Shown here: positions 1 to 9,864 of the stretch, in pieces
How the letters are laid out: each line of letters opens with the position of its first letter
Position numbering within the stretch: position 1 is the stretch's first letter
Made by a program: the position numbers and the translations under genes
The notes under the pieces: generated by a model
The model's input: only the letters and a program-made list of their open reading frames with translations
Told to the model about the DNA's origin: nothing
Databases searched by the model: none
From: a virus
Length of the DNA stretch: 40,955 bases
IMG/VR virus record: IMGVR_UViG_3300020129_000647
Location: 1 to 40,955 of that record
Reading direction: 5' to 3' (one strand)

Positions 1-1
1 C

Positions 2-1627
2 TACCAGAAGCAGTTGGCACAGGACGGGCTCGACCAGCACGCCCAGGATCTCGCGTACGACAGCCACACCGAGCACCTCAAGTTGAGCCTGCCGTACCCC
101 ATCGCCACCACCGACGTGCCGCCCGAAACCTTCTATTACACGAAGAACGAAAACGGCTACACCTCCGTCGTCGAGATCAAGGACGTGCCCTACATGGAAG
201 CCCTCGAGCGCTTCGGCGCCGGGCTCGACTCCAGCGGCAACGTCCGAACCAACCCAGGCGGTTCGTTCGATCCCAGAGCTGCTCAGCTCGCTCGACCCGA
301 GTGGGCGCACGTCATGAAGACCGCCGGCTCCACCAGCCTCCGCTGCATCGAGGCCTGGGACGAGGACGTCCAGGTCATCTGTCTCGCCGGGCCTAACCAG
401 ATCGCCAGGGGCTCCGACAAAGCCACCCTGTGCAAGGTCGTCGAGCACACCTACGGCGATCCGTACCTGCACACTCTGAAGGGCCCGTACTTCCACGCCC
501 TCGGCATCACCACGGCGTCCCGGCTGCCGGAGCACGCCGGGCTGTCGGTGCTGTACGGCTACCTCGAGTTGTTCCGCCTCATCGACAGTTTGCTGACCAT
601 CCAGGCCAACAGCGCCTTTCTGACCGGCTTCCCGACGTGGAAGCAAACTACCAATCCCAACGCCATCCCCGGCCTGCCGTGGGGCAACGACGGGAAGGAA
701 GCGGCAAGCCAGCCGCGGGTCGAGCCGGGCAAGCTATACCCCTTCGACATCGCACCCGTCGACCAGCCGCGCAGCGGCGCCGACGCGAGCACGCTCCTGA
801 CCAACATCCAGCAACTGGTGGAGCGCGCCATGCCCGCGGCCTTCAGCGGCGCGGTCGGCGCCGACCAGTCGGGCTACGCCCTCAACCAGGCCGCCTATCT
901 GGCCGGGCTCGCGTTCAACCCGATCGTCGCCAACGCCGAGGTCGCACTCGCCGAACGGACCGGTTTCGAGTCCTGGCTGATCGAGAACAGGATCAGCGAA
1001 ACGGTTTACGCGTGGGGCGACCAGCCGGGCAAGCCCGGCGGCCGCGGCGCCGGCCAGACCAAGGGCTCGTGGCTGCAGATGGACCCGGACGAGCTCAACG
1101 GGATCCACCGCTACACCGTCAAGCTCAGCCCCAGCACTCCGTCCAACGAGATCATCCAGATCCGCAGCATCGGCGAGAAGATGCAGTTGAAGCTCATCAC
1201 CTACGAGGACGCGGTCACCGAGGCCGGCGGCAACCCCGACGAGGTCGAGCAGTCCTGGCTGCTGCACGAGCTGAAGCAGTCGCCTGAGATCCAGCAGCAG
1301 TTGAAGACGGCCGTCTTCCAGAAGCTCGGCACCATCCAGATGGCCCAGTTGAACAAGCCCGGTACGCCGAGCCTGGCCGAGATGGCCGGCATGCAGACCG
1401 GCGCGGTCACCAACGTGCCCGGCACGCCGGGGACGCCGCCCTCCGGACCGATGCCCGGCGGCATGCCCGGCAATCCCGTGCCGTCGCCGGGTCAGGGTCT
1501 GCCCCTGGCGCCGCCTCCCCCCGGCGGTGGCGGGCTGGCCATGCCACCCGGCGGAGCGCCCGGCGGCAACGTCGTGGTCCCCAACCCGCCGCCCAACTCC
1601 CTTCCGCTCATGCCCGGGGGCCGCTAG
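2..1627 (+). CDS. Portal protein, C-terminal part (5' end cut by the window)
   Basis: This is the C-terminal 541 residues of the portal, the dodecameric ring at the capsid vertex through which DNA is packaged and ejected. The frame is open from base 2 with no convincing start: a TTG at 14 lies inside the conserved region and has no ribosome site. The first 35 codons match the last 35 codons of the window (YQKQLA.GLDQHAQDL), so this continues the gene that begins at 40385, giving about 696 residues. The body resembles large portals of podovirus type, with a helical region around 730-1300, and ends in a Gly/Pro/Met-rich disordered tail from about 1360. It stops with TAG directly before the GTG of the next gene. 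The portal call rests on position after the large terminase and on length; no short signature motif is decisive. Confidence 0.8.
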   Translation, partial: YQKQLAQDGLDQHAQDLAYDSHTEHLKLSLPYPIATTDVPPETFYYTKNENGYTSVVEIKDVPYMEALERFGAGLDSSGNVRTNPGGSFDPRAAQLARPEWAHVMKTAGSTSLRCIEAWDEDVQVICLAGPNQIARGSDKATLCKVVEHTYGDPYLHTLKGPYFHALGITTASRLPEHAGLSVLYGYLELFRLIDSLLTIQANSAFLTGFPTWKQTTNPNAIPGLPWGNDGKEAASQPRVEPGKLYPFDIAPVDQPRSGADASTLLTNIQQLVERAMPAAFSGAVGADQSGYALNQAAYLAGLAFNPIVANAEVALAERTGFESWLIENRISETVYAWGDQPGKPGGRGAGQTKGSWLQMDPDELNGIHRYTVKLSPSTPSNEIIQIRSIGEKMQLKLITYEDAVTEAGGNPDEVEQSWLLHELKQSPEIQQQLKTAVFQKLGTIQMAQLNKPGTPSLAEMAGMQTGAVTNVPGTPGTPPSGPMPGGMPGNPVPSPGQGLPLAPPPPGGGGLAMPPGGAPGGNVVVPNPPPNSLPLMPGGR

Positions 1628-2059
1628 GTGCCGCCGCGGCAAACGCTCCTCGACAGTGTGGCGAACGACCTCGCCGTGTGGCTCGACCAGGAATCAACCA
1701 GGATCGCCGCGGCCATGGCGCCCCAGGGCGTGGCGCCGTTTTCGGCCGGGCTGAACGAGGAGCAGAAGCTCGAGTATTACCGCGCAAAACTGTTCAATCC
1801 CGACGGCAGCCCCAACCTGCAGGGACGTCAGGAGGAGATGCAGCGGTTGGGCCCGCAGTCCTTCACCATGGTCTACAAAGCGGTCATCAAGGCCTACCCG
1901 CAACTGCGGCTGCCGACACCGCCCGGTATGCCCGGCGGCGACATTACCCAGGCCACACCACCGCAGGCGCCGTCAGGGGTGCCGGTTCCCAACGTGCCCC
2001 GCGGCATGCTCACCCCGAACGTGCCGCAGATCACGCCCATCGTGCAGCCCGGTACGTAG
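1628..2059 (+). CDS. Small virion-associated protein, hypothetical
   Basis: This 143-residue protein starts with GTG immediately after the portal stop codon, so it is probably translationally coupled to it. The N-terminal 95 residues look folded (MPPRQTLLDSVANDLAVW, then a charged helix around EEQKLEYYRAKLF). The C-terminal third is Pro/Gly-rich with repeated PNVP units, much like the tails of its neighbours. I do not recognise the family. Its place between portal and the Gln-rich protein suggests a minor head or internal virion component. GTG at 1628 is the only start that uses the full conserved-looking N-terminus. Confidence 0.6.
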   Translation: MPPRQTLLDSVANDLAVWLDQESTRIAAAMAPQGVAPFSAGLNEEQKLEYYRAKLFNPDGSPNLQGRQEEMQRLGPQSFTMVYKAVIKAYPQLRLPTPPGMPGGDITQATPPQAPSGVPVPNVPRGMLTPNVPQITPIVQPGT

Positions 2060-2075
2060 GAGGAAAGACTGACTG

Positions 2076-3659
2076 ATGTCGTTTACGGCCGATCCTTCCC
2101 AGACCCAGAACCTGCTCAGCGGCATGCAGAACGCCGCGCAGATGGCCTACTACCAGTCCAAACTGGCAGGCGACGCCGACACGCTCGCCTTCCAGAAGGC
2201 CCAGGCCGCGATGCAGCAGGCGATGCAGCAGACCAACTCCTTCGGCTACGCCGCCGCTGGCAACTGGGCTGACCTGAACTCGCTGGCCGCCAACGCCCCG
2301 CCGCCGGGCACGCCTACGCTTGCGGCCGGTCAGGCCACCGGCGGCATCGGCTACATCCCCGGCTACACCGGGACCGACGCCGGCCAGACGATGGCTCAAC
2401 TGTCGGGCGCCCAGGGTATGGCCAGCAATGCGGCCGGGCTCACGGGCTTCTACCAGGCACCCAGCCAGTCGCAGTTCTCGCCGGGCACCTTCGTGCGCCT
2501 CGACCCGAAGACGTACGACACCGCCACCTACGGCGATACCCAGATCAGCTACGTCCTGCCCTCGGGCCAGTTGCAGCGGGTCAGCATCCCCCAGGCCAAA
2601 GCCATGGGCTGGAACGGCGACCTGTCGAGCATGAACACGCTGGCAGCCCAGCAAGCGCAAGCGCTCGAGCAGGCGCCGCCGAGCCAGCTCCCCACCCAGA
2701 CGCTCGCCGGGCTGAGCGGCTACAGCAACCTCAACAGCGCGGCGCAGAACCAGGCCATCGCACAGTCGGGTGCCACCGGCATGTACCAGGCGCCGGCCCA
2801 GATCTACGCGCCCGGCACCGACCTGACCGGGCACACCTTCCAGCAGCTCGACCCGCAGACGCAGCGCAACTACTACGTCTCGAACGGCGGCGACTGGAAC
2901 GCCGCCATGCAGAAGTGGGTCAACGACTCCAATACCCAGATCACGCAGTGGTCGCAGGCCAACGGCGTGCCAGTTCCCAACCAGCAGGGCACGCCCCAGG
3001 AAACGCTTGCTGCCCAGCAGCAGTACTTCCAGCAGGCCAACGCGCTGGCGACCCAGTACGGCCAGTACTACGCCCCCGGTGCGCCGGGCCAGGCCGGCCA
3101 GGCCGGCGTCAACATGCCGCAGCAAGGTCAGCAGACGCTGGCGGGCAACGAGCAGAACTACACCCAGTGGCTGCGCAGCCAGCAGGCCGCGCTCGCCCAG
3201 TGGCAGGCCCAGCAAACCGACAGCCAGAACTACTTGACTCTGCTCAGCGGACTCCGAGGTCCGGCCGATTACGCCCAGTATCAGAAAGTCCTCGGCGCTA
3301 CCCCGGGCGGCATGAAAGACCTCGTGGCCGCTGCCGCGGGCCAGTACATCCCCGGCGGCGGAGCCACCACCGGCGTCGCGCCGACACCCGTGACGCTACA
3401 GAACTTCGTCGGCAGCGCCACCGGCCAGCAACCCGGCGCGGCCGACACTTCGGGCCAGGCCGCCATGAACAGCCTGGTGGCGCCCAACCAGATGGCGCCA
3501 CAGACCTGGAATGCGCTCACGGATTCGCAAAAGCAGATGCTCCTGGGAACCTGGGAGTCGCAGGGCTACACCAAGGAAGACGCGCAGTCGCTCTTCAATC
3601 AGAGCCTGCCGAAGTACGCCACGCAATCCGCCGGCGCCGGCACCTTCAAGTTGCAGTAG
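2076..3659 (+). CDS. Gln/Ala-rich internal virion protein, hypothetical
   Basis: A 527-residue protein very rich in Gln, Ala, Gly, Tyr and Ser and poor in charge. It begins with ATG behind a good AGGAGG-type ribosome site (2059-2065). Two related units are visible: one around residues 105-180 (a YQAPSQSQFSPGT motif followed by RLDPKTYDTATY) and one around 225-275 (YQAPAQIYAPGTDL followed by QLDPQTQRNYY). This indicates an internal duplication. No enzyme motif is seen. Composition and its place between portal and the giant ejection protein suggest a virion structural or internal protein that is ejected or lines the core; that is inference from context. Confidence 0.6.
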   Translation: MSFTADPSQTQNLLSGMQNAAQMAYYQSKLAGDADTLAFQKAQAAMQQAMQQTNSFGYAAAGNWADLNSLAANAPPPGTPTLAAGQATGGIGYIPGYTGTDAGQTMAQLSGAQGMASNAAGLTGFYQAPSQSQFSPGTFVRLDPKTYDTATYGDTQISYVLPSGQLQRVSIPQAKAMGWNGDLSSMNTLAAQQAQALEQAPPSQLPTQTLAGLSGYSNLNSAAQNQAIAQSGATGMYQAPAQIYAPGTDLTGHTFQQLDPQTQRNYYVSNGGDWNAAMQKWVNDSNTQITQWSQANGVPVPNQQGTPQETLAAQQQYFQQANALATQYGQYYAPGAPGQAGQAGVNMPQQGQQTLAGNEQNYTQWLRSQQAALAQWQAQQTDSQNYLTLLSGLRGPADYAQYQKVLGATPGGMKDLVAAAAGQYIPGGGATTGVAPTPVTLQNFVGSATGQQPGAADTSGQAAMNSLVAPNQMAPQTWNALTDSQKQMLLGTWESQGYTKEDAQSLFNQSLPKYATQSAGAGTFKLQ

Positions 3660-3665
3660 GTCTGC

Positions 3666-6600
3666 ATGCCCGATCTGCCCGACGTTCCGCAGCAAGCCTG
3701 GAACACGTTCGCGGCAGACCGCTGGTTCACGAGCTCGAGCGATCGCATCAACAGTTTGCCGACCGCGGCAACTCCGCCCGGTACGGGCTTCTTCAACTCG
3801 TCGAGCGCGCGCATCAACGGGCTGCAGGCGCAGATCCAGCCGCCGATGCCCATCCCGGCACCGGCGCCGCCGGTCACGCTGCCGCAGCCGACACCACTGC
3901 CGGTCCCGCAGCCGACACCGCTTCCCACTCCCGCGCCGGCACCGCTGCCGGGCCCGCTCCCGCAACCTGTAGCGCCGCCGCAGTTCCAACCGGGCCTGCC
4001 GCCGACGCCACCACCGGTCACCTTGCCGCAACCGGTGGCGCCTCCAGTTCAAGATCGCCCGGTCGAGCTGCTGCCCCAGACACCGACGCTGCCCATGCTC
4101 GGTGGCGATCAGCCGCAGTTGCCAACGCCCCCGGTGTACGCCCCGACGCCGGCGCCGACGCCCGTCCAGAGCCCCTTCGGCGGCGAGGCCACGGGTCCGT
4201 TCGCACCCGGCACGACCGAGAAGTACACGCCGCCGGGCACGACGACCACTACCACCACGACGACGACCACGCCTGCTCCGGCCGCGGCTCCTTCTCAAAC
4301 CGGTCCCATCGACAGTTCTACGCCTGCGGCATTCGCCCAGAGTTTTGCCCCGTATGCGCAGTACGCGGCGCAGCAACTTGGTGTCGACCCGAGCTGGGTG
4401 ACGGCCATGGCGGCGTCCGAGTCGAACTACGGTAAAGCTGGCGGTAACGAGCTCTTCGGCATCAAGGCGCTGCCCGGTCAGGCAGGCACGAGCATGATGA
4501 CCCACGAGGGTGAGTACGGCGGGACGAACGTGGCACAGACGTTCGCCAGTTACGACACGCCGCTCGACGCGGTGAAGGCCTACGTCAACCTGATCAAGAA
4601 CCACTATCCGGGCGCGGTCGGCGCGACAGACCTCGGCACGTTCGTCCACGGGCTCAAGCAGGGCGGCTACTTCACGGCGGCCGAACCGGAGTACCGCGGC
4701 ATTCTGAACGCGATCGCCAATCGCGGCGACATCCAGCAAGGTCTCCAGCAAGGTCTTGGTAACGCCGCGCAAGCCGTGGGGAATGCCGCGTCGACTGTGG
4801 GCAGCCAGGTCAGGGCTACCGCGAATACGGTCAGCCAGTTCGGCGACAAGCAGCTCTCGAGTGACGAGGCGTACGCCGCGTGCGGACCGGCGGCCGCGGT
4901 GCGTTTCGCCCAGGCCTACGGTCGCAATCCGACGCTACGAGAGGCGACCGATCTGGCAGCCACGGTGGGCTGGACTGCGGGCCAGGGCATGGCCGGCATC
5001 AACAGCGAGCAGCAGCTCCTCCAGAAACTGGGCGTCCCGACGAAACTGGTGGGGGCCGACACGCAGGCGATGGCGCACGAGGCGCAGACCGGCAACCCGG
5101 TCACGATCTCGACGCCCGGGCACTATTTCTACGCCGACGGCTACAACCCGCAGACCGGCGCGTTTCACGTCGGACAGTCTGGTCTCGACCTCCGCGGCGG
5201 CAGCGAGTGGATGACGCCCGAACAGATGTCCGCGCGTATGGGTCCGATCCAGGGCGCGCTCTTCGCCGATAACCCACAGGCGCCGGCCGTGTCGACCTCG
5301 GCACCGGTCACCGATCAGCTCTCTCAGACCCGCGACACCCTGAGCGCTGCATTAAGAGGTAAGGCGCCACTAGCACCGACGATCCCGCGTCAGGCCATGA
5401 CCCAGTTCGGCAGCAGCCAGGACACCCAGGTCCAGCAATTGGACCAGGCGGTCCAGACCGCGAACCAGCCGCGCCAGCGGCCGAATCCCCTGTCGGTCTT
5501 CGATACCAGCACACCAACACCCGGCGACATCTCGAAGAGCGATAACCCGATCGAGAACCTGGGCAGTCTGATCGGCAACGCCATTCAGAGCGCACTGCAG
5601 AGCGCGCTCGGTGGTGGACCCCCCGGTGGCGGCAACCAGCGCAGGACGCCACCCGACGAGAACCAGCCGAGCTCGCTCGACCTGAGCCTCGACAGCACGC
5701 CGATTCCGCAACCAGAGGACGTCGGTACGCGCACCCGTCAGATGATCGAGCAGTTGCAGACGCTCCCTGGTGGCCGCTCGCTGTCGTCGGTCGTCGGCGT
5801 CCCGGACCTCTTGCCGCCGGATACCAAGAACATGTCGCTGGCCGATCTGCTGCGCGAGGCGGTCACGAAAGCGGGCGAGACGGCGACGAACCTGCCGCGA
5901 CCGAGCATGGGGCCGGGCGGGCTGGGCATCTTCGACCCGCGGCTCGGCAACGACCCGCGCATGGAGGTTCCCGACCTGGTCGAGCCGATCGGACGCGCGG
6001 GCGAGTTCCTCGGCGAGCTCAGCGGGCTGAACCGCGGTGCACCCGAACGCGTCGCCAGCGCACTGGATCAGACGTTCGCCCGCGAAGCGGCGCTGCAGGG
6101 GCGCGGCCTCGCGGGCGGCGTCAGTCAGACCGCACTCGACGAGCTCACCCGTCCGCTGACCGGCGAGGTGCTGCCATCCAACGTCAGCGACGTCTTCAGC
6201 GGCGGCGACAGCCCGCTCCAGCAGATGACCACGCAGGGCCAGCAAAGCCTCGCCAGCGGACTGAGCCGCACCCGTGCCCAGCAAGCCTGGGACACGGTGG
6301 TGCGCAACCTGACTGACTCTGGCACCGACCTGAACAACATCGAGAAGGCGCTCTCGGAAAGACTGGGGCGGCCGCTGAGCGATACCGAACGTGTCGGGCT
6401 GCTCGCGCGCGTGGACCCCACCCACCAGGCCGAGACCATGGTGGAGCACCTGATCGGCCCGCAGTTGCGCCAGATCGGCGACCAGGCGCTTCCCGATTTC
6501 TACAATCTCGTCGAACACCGCACCAACCAGTCGGTCGCCGAGGGTCTCGCGAAGCGAGCCGAGTCGGACTATCTCGCGGGCGGTATCGCGCCGAGCACCG

Positions 6601-9600
6601 AGGAGCGCTTGAGTGCCGCGATGCAGGACTGGACCGCGGCCAGAGACGCCCACGACGAGGCCGTGGCAGCCGCGACGAACCCGCGTACGCGCGACCAGAT
6701 CAGCATCAGCGCCGCTCAGCGCAGAGTCGACGAGTCACGCGCGCAACTCGAGGCCGCGGCCGAAGCCGCGCGGCAAACGGCCGCCGAAGCCGCGCACGAG
6801 CAGGTGCTCGCCTCGCCCACCGCGCGCGTGGTGACCCACCCGGAACTGCGCGACCTGACCATCGCCGAGAACAACGCGAAGGTGCTCAACCAGCGCTACG
6901 AACGGCTGTTCGGGACCAATCCGGACAATCCCTACCTCGAGACGTTGGGCAGACAGGTGGGCCGCGCCGAGGACCGGGCGGCACAACTGCGCGCGCAGAT
7001 GGGCGAACGCTCCGCCACCAGGGGCGCCACGCTCGAAGGTCGCGCGCAGGCCGCGGCGGATGCCGCGTACACGACCCAGCCGAAGTACAACCCGACGCCC
7101 GAGTACGCCGGCGCCAACGTCAAGTTGCGTTACGAGCAGCAGAACCTGGACCGTCTGCAGCGCCAGCAGGCGCGCGGTATCCAGGGTCTGTCCGACGACG
7201 TGGCGCGTGCCGAGAAGCGTGTCAGCAACGCCTTCGCCGACGTCCAGCAGGCGCAGCAAGATCTGCCCGCGGCCGCGCGCGCACAGGGTCAGGCCCAGCT
7301 CCACGGCCGTGAGTTCGCCGGGCCGAACGGCGAGACGCTCCACTACGACGACGTGATGCAGCAGATTGCCAGTTTGCGCGACAAGTACGCCAGCCAGCCC
7401 GAGAAGTGGGCGCAGATGCAGGAAGGCCTGAGCCAGATTCAGGGTCTGCGCAAGCAGATGCTGCAGGAGAAGGTGGATCACGGGCTCATCAGCCAGGACG
7501 CCATGAACGGCTTGCTCGACCAGTACGACTTCTGGTCGCCCACCAACATGACCGACTACATGACCGACGAGCGACCGGGCATGGGCCTGTCGCGCGGCTC
7601 TTCCTTTAACGTCGGCACGTCCGGGCTGCACAGCTACACGCCCGAGGGCTCGTCGCTGCAGCATGAGAACCACGTCGCGGCGATGATCCGCGAGGTGTAC
7701 GCCCACAAGGGCGGCGTCGCGAAGAACGACGTCACCTCGGCGCTGGTCAAGGGCTTCGGTAACGACAGCACGGTCATGCGCCGGGTCGCCAACAACGTCA
7801 AGGAGTACGTCGACGCGGGCGGCAAGGACGGCAACCTGCTGCATCCGGACTATTCGCCGCGCGGCAACGAGCACAAGATCGTCGGCATGATCGACGGCAA
7901 GCGTCAGGAGTACGTCACTGACAACAAACTGCTCAAGACCGCGCTCGACCAGATGACCCCGACTGGCGATCCGAGCATGCTCGCGAGCATCCTGCAGGCG
8001 CCGGCGAAGATCGTGCGCATGACCGCGACCGAACGCAACCCCGCGTTCCAGCCGGTCAACCTGGTCCGCGACGCTTACACCTACGCGGCCCGTCAGGTTG
8101 CCGCGGGCGGTGCGCGCGGCGTCCCCGGCAACCTCGTCAGCGCCGGCATCCACCTGGGACCGGCAGCGGTGGTGGCGGCCAACACGTCGGAGGATGACCC
8201 GAACCGCAATCAGAAGATCATGGCCGCGCTGGCGCTCGGCACCGGGACGCGTATCGGCATCGGCAAGAACCTCGGTCTCGGGCCGAGCGCGGCCGGGGCG
8301 TACCTGCGCGCGTTCGCCGACGCGATGAGCGGCGTCGGCAGCGGACGGGTTACCGGCGAAGGCGCGCGTGCGCTGGAAGCATCCGGCGGCGCCATGCGCG
8401 GTGGTGGGGTGACCGGCCGCATGACCCAGACCCAGGCGCCGGAACAGTTGAGAAAGCTCACCCGCAGCACCGCCTTCGTGGTGCGCAACGGCGCCGACCT
8501 GAAACAACTGCTCGGCGACGTGGCCGCGTTCGGCTGGGTCAAGGCGCTCGGCAACCGTTTCGAGCAGGTGCCGCGCATCGCTACCCGCGAGCTCGCGCTC
8601 GCTCGCGGGGAGAGTCCGCTCGAGGCGATGCGCCAGGCGCGCGAGGTCACCACCGACTTCAATCGCGGCGGCCGCTTCACCAAGGAGATCAACCGCTACG
8701 TGCCCTTCTTCAATGTCGGGGTGCAGGCCTCGGCGCAATTGGGCCGCTTGCTCAAGGAGCATCCCGCTGGCGCGGCGTACGCCGGGCTCACCCTGCTCGG
8801 TGCGCCCGCGTCGGCGTCCGAAGCGTGGAACTATGCGGATCCGCAGCGCGCCCAGGATTACGAGGACGTGCCCGACTACCTGAAGAAGCAGGGCGTGGTG
8901 CTGATGCTGCCGGGCGAAGCGCCCGTGGACAAAAACGGCAACCGCGTGCCGCAGAAGATCGTGCTGCCCGTGCCGAACGAGTTCATGCCGTTCGTCGAGG
9001 CCGGTCGCGAAGCGTTTCATCACATCTCGGGCCAGGGTCTGACACGTGGCGCGGGCGAGATGGCGGGAACGCTCGCGCAGGAACTCAGCCCGATCAACGC
9101 GGGCAGTCGCAACGCGGTAGCCAGCGGCGTGTACGGCCTGATCCCGCCGCCGCTCAGCACGGTCGCTTCGCTCAACGCCAACAAGGACTGGTTCCGCGGC
9201 AGCACGATCGCCAACCAGTTCAGCGACGAGAACGCCTCGACCCTGGCCAAGGGCATCGCCCCGACCCTCGAGCAGGTGGTGACACAACTGCCAGGGTTGT
9301 CGTCAGCGCGCGTGCGTCCGTCGCAGATCGACTTCGCGCTCAAGGACCTCGGCAACGGCATGGCGCAACAGGGTCTCAACCTGAGCGACCTGGTCGCGGG
9401 CCGCGCACCGCGTGTACCCGATACGGCCTCAGAGTTGCCGGTCGTGGGCAGTCTGGCGAGCCGCTTCGTGCGCGGCACCGGCGGCGCCCAGTGGGAAGAC
9501 GTGCGTCAGCCGGACCAGATGCTCGCACCCGATGTGCGGCAGCAGATTCGTTCGCTCGGCGGCAAGACGCAGTACTACGAGCCGACCCCGGTGCCGTCCG

Positions 9601-9854
9601 ACATCAGCAAAATTCCGCTGCGGCAGTCCGAGCAGGTGGAGTACCAGCGGCTGACCAACCAGTTCTTCGACGAGCAGATCCGCAAGTACATGGCGACCCC
9701 GAGCTTCTCTGGTCGCGACGTGGTGCGCGAGCAGATGATCAGCCACGCCATGGACGCGGCGCGTTCGCGCGCACAAGCGCAAGTGCTGAAGCAGATCCGC
9801 GCCGGCGGCAGCAGCGTGGCGCAACGGCTCAAGCAACAGTCGTCGGCATTCTGA
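3666..9854 (+). CDS. Giant polyvalent virion protein: glucosaminidase-like, C39-like peptidase and LPD38-like domains
   Basis: This 2062-residue protein is probably packaged and ejected with the DNA. Residues 1-220 are a Pro-rich linker with a Thr tract (about 191-202). Residues about 225-360 look like a FlgJ/glucosaminidase-type muramidase: VDPSWVTAMAASESNYG with Glu252 as likely catalytic residue, then ELFGIKA and a Y/F-rich end. Residues about 398-530 look like a C39/papain-fold peptidase: Cys406 in YAACGPAAA and His486 in PGHYFYADGY. Residues 970-1290 are Ala/Gln/Arg-rich coiled coil. Residues about 1450-1720 carry NPAFQPVNLVRDAY and RYVPFFNVGVQAS, typical of large polyvalent protein-associated domain 38 (LPD38). 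Such proteins of other short-tailed phages carry cell-wall and host-takeover activities. The start is the ATG six bases after the previous stop. Domain limits are estimates from motifs. Confidence 0.75.
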   Translation: MPDLPDVPQQAWNTFAADRWFTSSSDRINSLPTAATPPGTGFFNSSSARINGLQAQIQPPMPIPAPAPPVTLPQPTPLPVPQPTPLPTPAPAPLPGPLPQPVAPPQFQPGLPPTPPPVTLPQPVAPPVQDRPVELLPQTPTLPMLGGDQPQLPTPPVYAPTPAPTPVQSPFGGEATGPFAPGTTEKYTPPGTTTTTTTTTTTPAPAAAPSQTGPIDSSTPAAFAQSFAPYAQYAAQQLGVDPSWVTAMAASESNYGKAGGNELFGIKALPGQAGTSMMTHEGEYGGTNVAQTFASYDTPLDAVKAYVNLIKNHYPGAVGATDLGTFVHGLKQGGYFTAAEPEYRGILNAIANRGDIQQGLQQGLGNAAQAVGNAASTVGSQVRATANTVSQFGDKQLSSDEAYAACGPAAAVRFAQAYGRNPTLREATDLAATVGWTAGQGMAGINSEQQLLQKLGVPTKLVGADTQAMAHEAQTGNPVTISTPGHYFYADGYNPQTGAFHVGQSGLDLRGGSEWMTPEQMSARMGPIQGALFADNPQAPAVSTSAPVTDQLSQTRDTLSAALRGKAPLAPTIPRQAMTQFGSSQDTQVQQLDQAVQTANQPRQRPNPLSVFDTSTPTPGDISKSDNPIENLGSLIGNAIQSALQSALGGGPPGGGNQRRTPPDENQPSSLDLSLDSTPIPQPEDVGTRTRQMIEQLQTLPGGRSLSSVVGVPDLLPPDTKNMSLADLLREAVTKAGETATNLPRPSMGPGGLGIFDPRLGNDPRMEVPDLVEPIGRAGEFLGELSGLNRGAPERVASALDQTFAREAALQGRGLAGGVSQTALDELTRPLTGEVLPSNVSDVFSGGDSPLQQMTTQGQQSLASGLSRTRAQQAWDTVVRNLTDSGTDLNNIEKALSERLGRPLSDTERVGLLARVDPTHQAETMVEHLIGPQLRQIGDQALPDFYNLVEHRTNQSVAEGLAKRAESDYLAGGIAPSTEERLSAAMQDWTAARDAHDEAVAAATNPRTRDQISISAAQRRVDESRAQLEAAAEAARQTAAEAAHEQVLASPTARVVTHPELRDLTIAENNAKVLNQRYERLFGTNPDNPYLETLGRQVGRAEDRAAQLRAQMGERSATRGATLEGRAQAAADAAYTTQPKYNPTPEYAGANVKLRYEQQNLDRLQRQQARGIQGLSDDVARAEKRVSNAFADVQQAQQDLPAAARAQGQAQLHGREFAGPNGETLHYDDVMQQIASLRDKYASQPEKWAQMQEGLSQIQGLRKQMLQEKVDHGLISQDAMNGLLDQYDFWSPTNMTDYMTDERPGMGLSRGSSFNVGTSGLHSYTPEGSSLQHENHVAAMIREVYAHKGGVAKNDVTSALVKGFGNDSTVMRRVANNVKEYVDAGGKDGNLLHPDYSPRGNEHKIVGMIDGKRQEYVTDNKLLKTALDQMTPTGDPSMLASILQAPAKIVRMTATERNPAFQPVNLVRDAYTYAARQVAAGGARGVPGNLVSAGIHLGPAAVVAANTSEDDPNRNQKIMAALALGTGTRIGIGKNLGLGPSAAGAYLRAFADAMSGVGSGRVTGEGARALEASGGAMRGGGVTGRMTQTQAPEQLRKLTRSTAFVVRNGADLKQLLGDVAAFGWVKALGNRFEQVPRIATRELALARGESPLEAMRQAREVTTDFNRGGRFTKEINRYVPFFNVGVQASAQLGRLLKEHPAGAAYAGLTLLGAPASASEAWNYADPQRAQDYEDVPDYLKKQGVVLMLPGEAPVDKNGNRVPQKIVLPVPNEFMPFVEAGREAFHHISGQGLTRGAGEMAGTLAQELSPINAGSRNAVASGVYGLIPPPLSTVASLNANKDWFRGSTIANQFSDENASTLAKGIAPTLEQVVTQLPGLSSARVRPSQIDFALKDLGNGMAQQGLNLSDLVAGRAPRVPDTASELPVVGSLASRFVRGTGGAQWEDVRQPDQMLAPDVRQQIRSLGGKTQYYEPTPVPSDISKIPLRQSEQVEYQRLTNQFFDEQIRKYMATPSFSGRDVVREQMISHAMDAARSRAQAQVLKQIRAGGSSVAQRLKQQSSAF

Positions 9855-9864
9855 GGAGGCAAGT

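Noticed and set aside
14-1627. TTG at 14 as portal start
   Set aside because: It lies within the conserved segment repeated at 40861-40955 and lacks a ribosome site; the gene really begins at 40385.
4240-4275. Thr tract in the giant protein as a microsatellite or phase-variable site
   Set aside because: It uses mixed ACG/ACC/ACT/ACA codons and is part of a Pro/Thr linker; no simple tandem repeat unit is present.
2915-4435. 506-codon plus-strand frame overlapping two virion genes
   Set aside because: Ala/Arg/Pro/Gly-rich translation with no ribosome site; the two overlapping genes have convincing starts and repeats.
6735-9287. 850-codon open frame on the minus strand
   Set aside because: It is antisense to the giant virion gene and consists of Arg/Val/Leu/His low-complexity translation typical of shadow frames in high-GC DNA.
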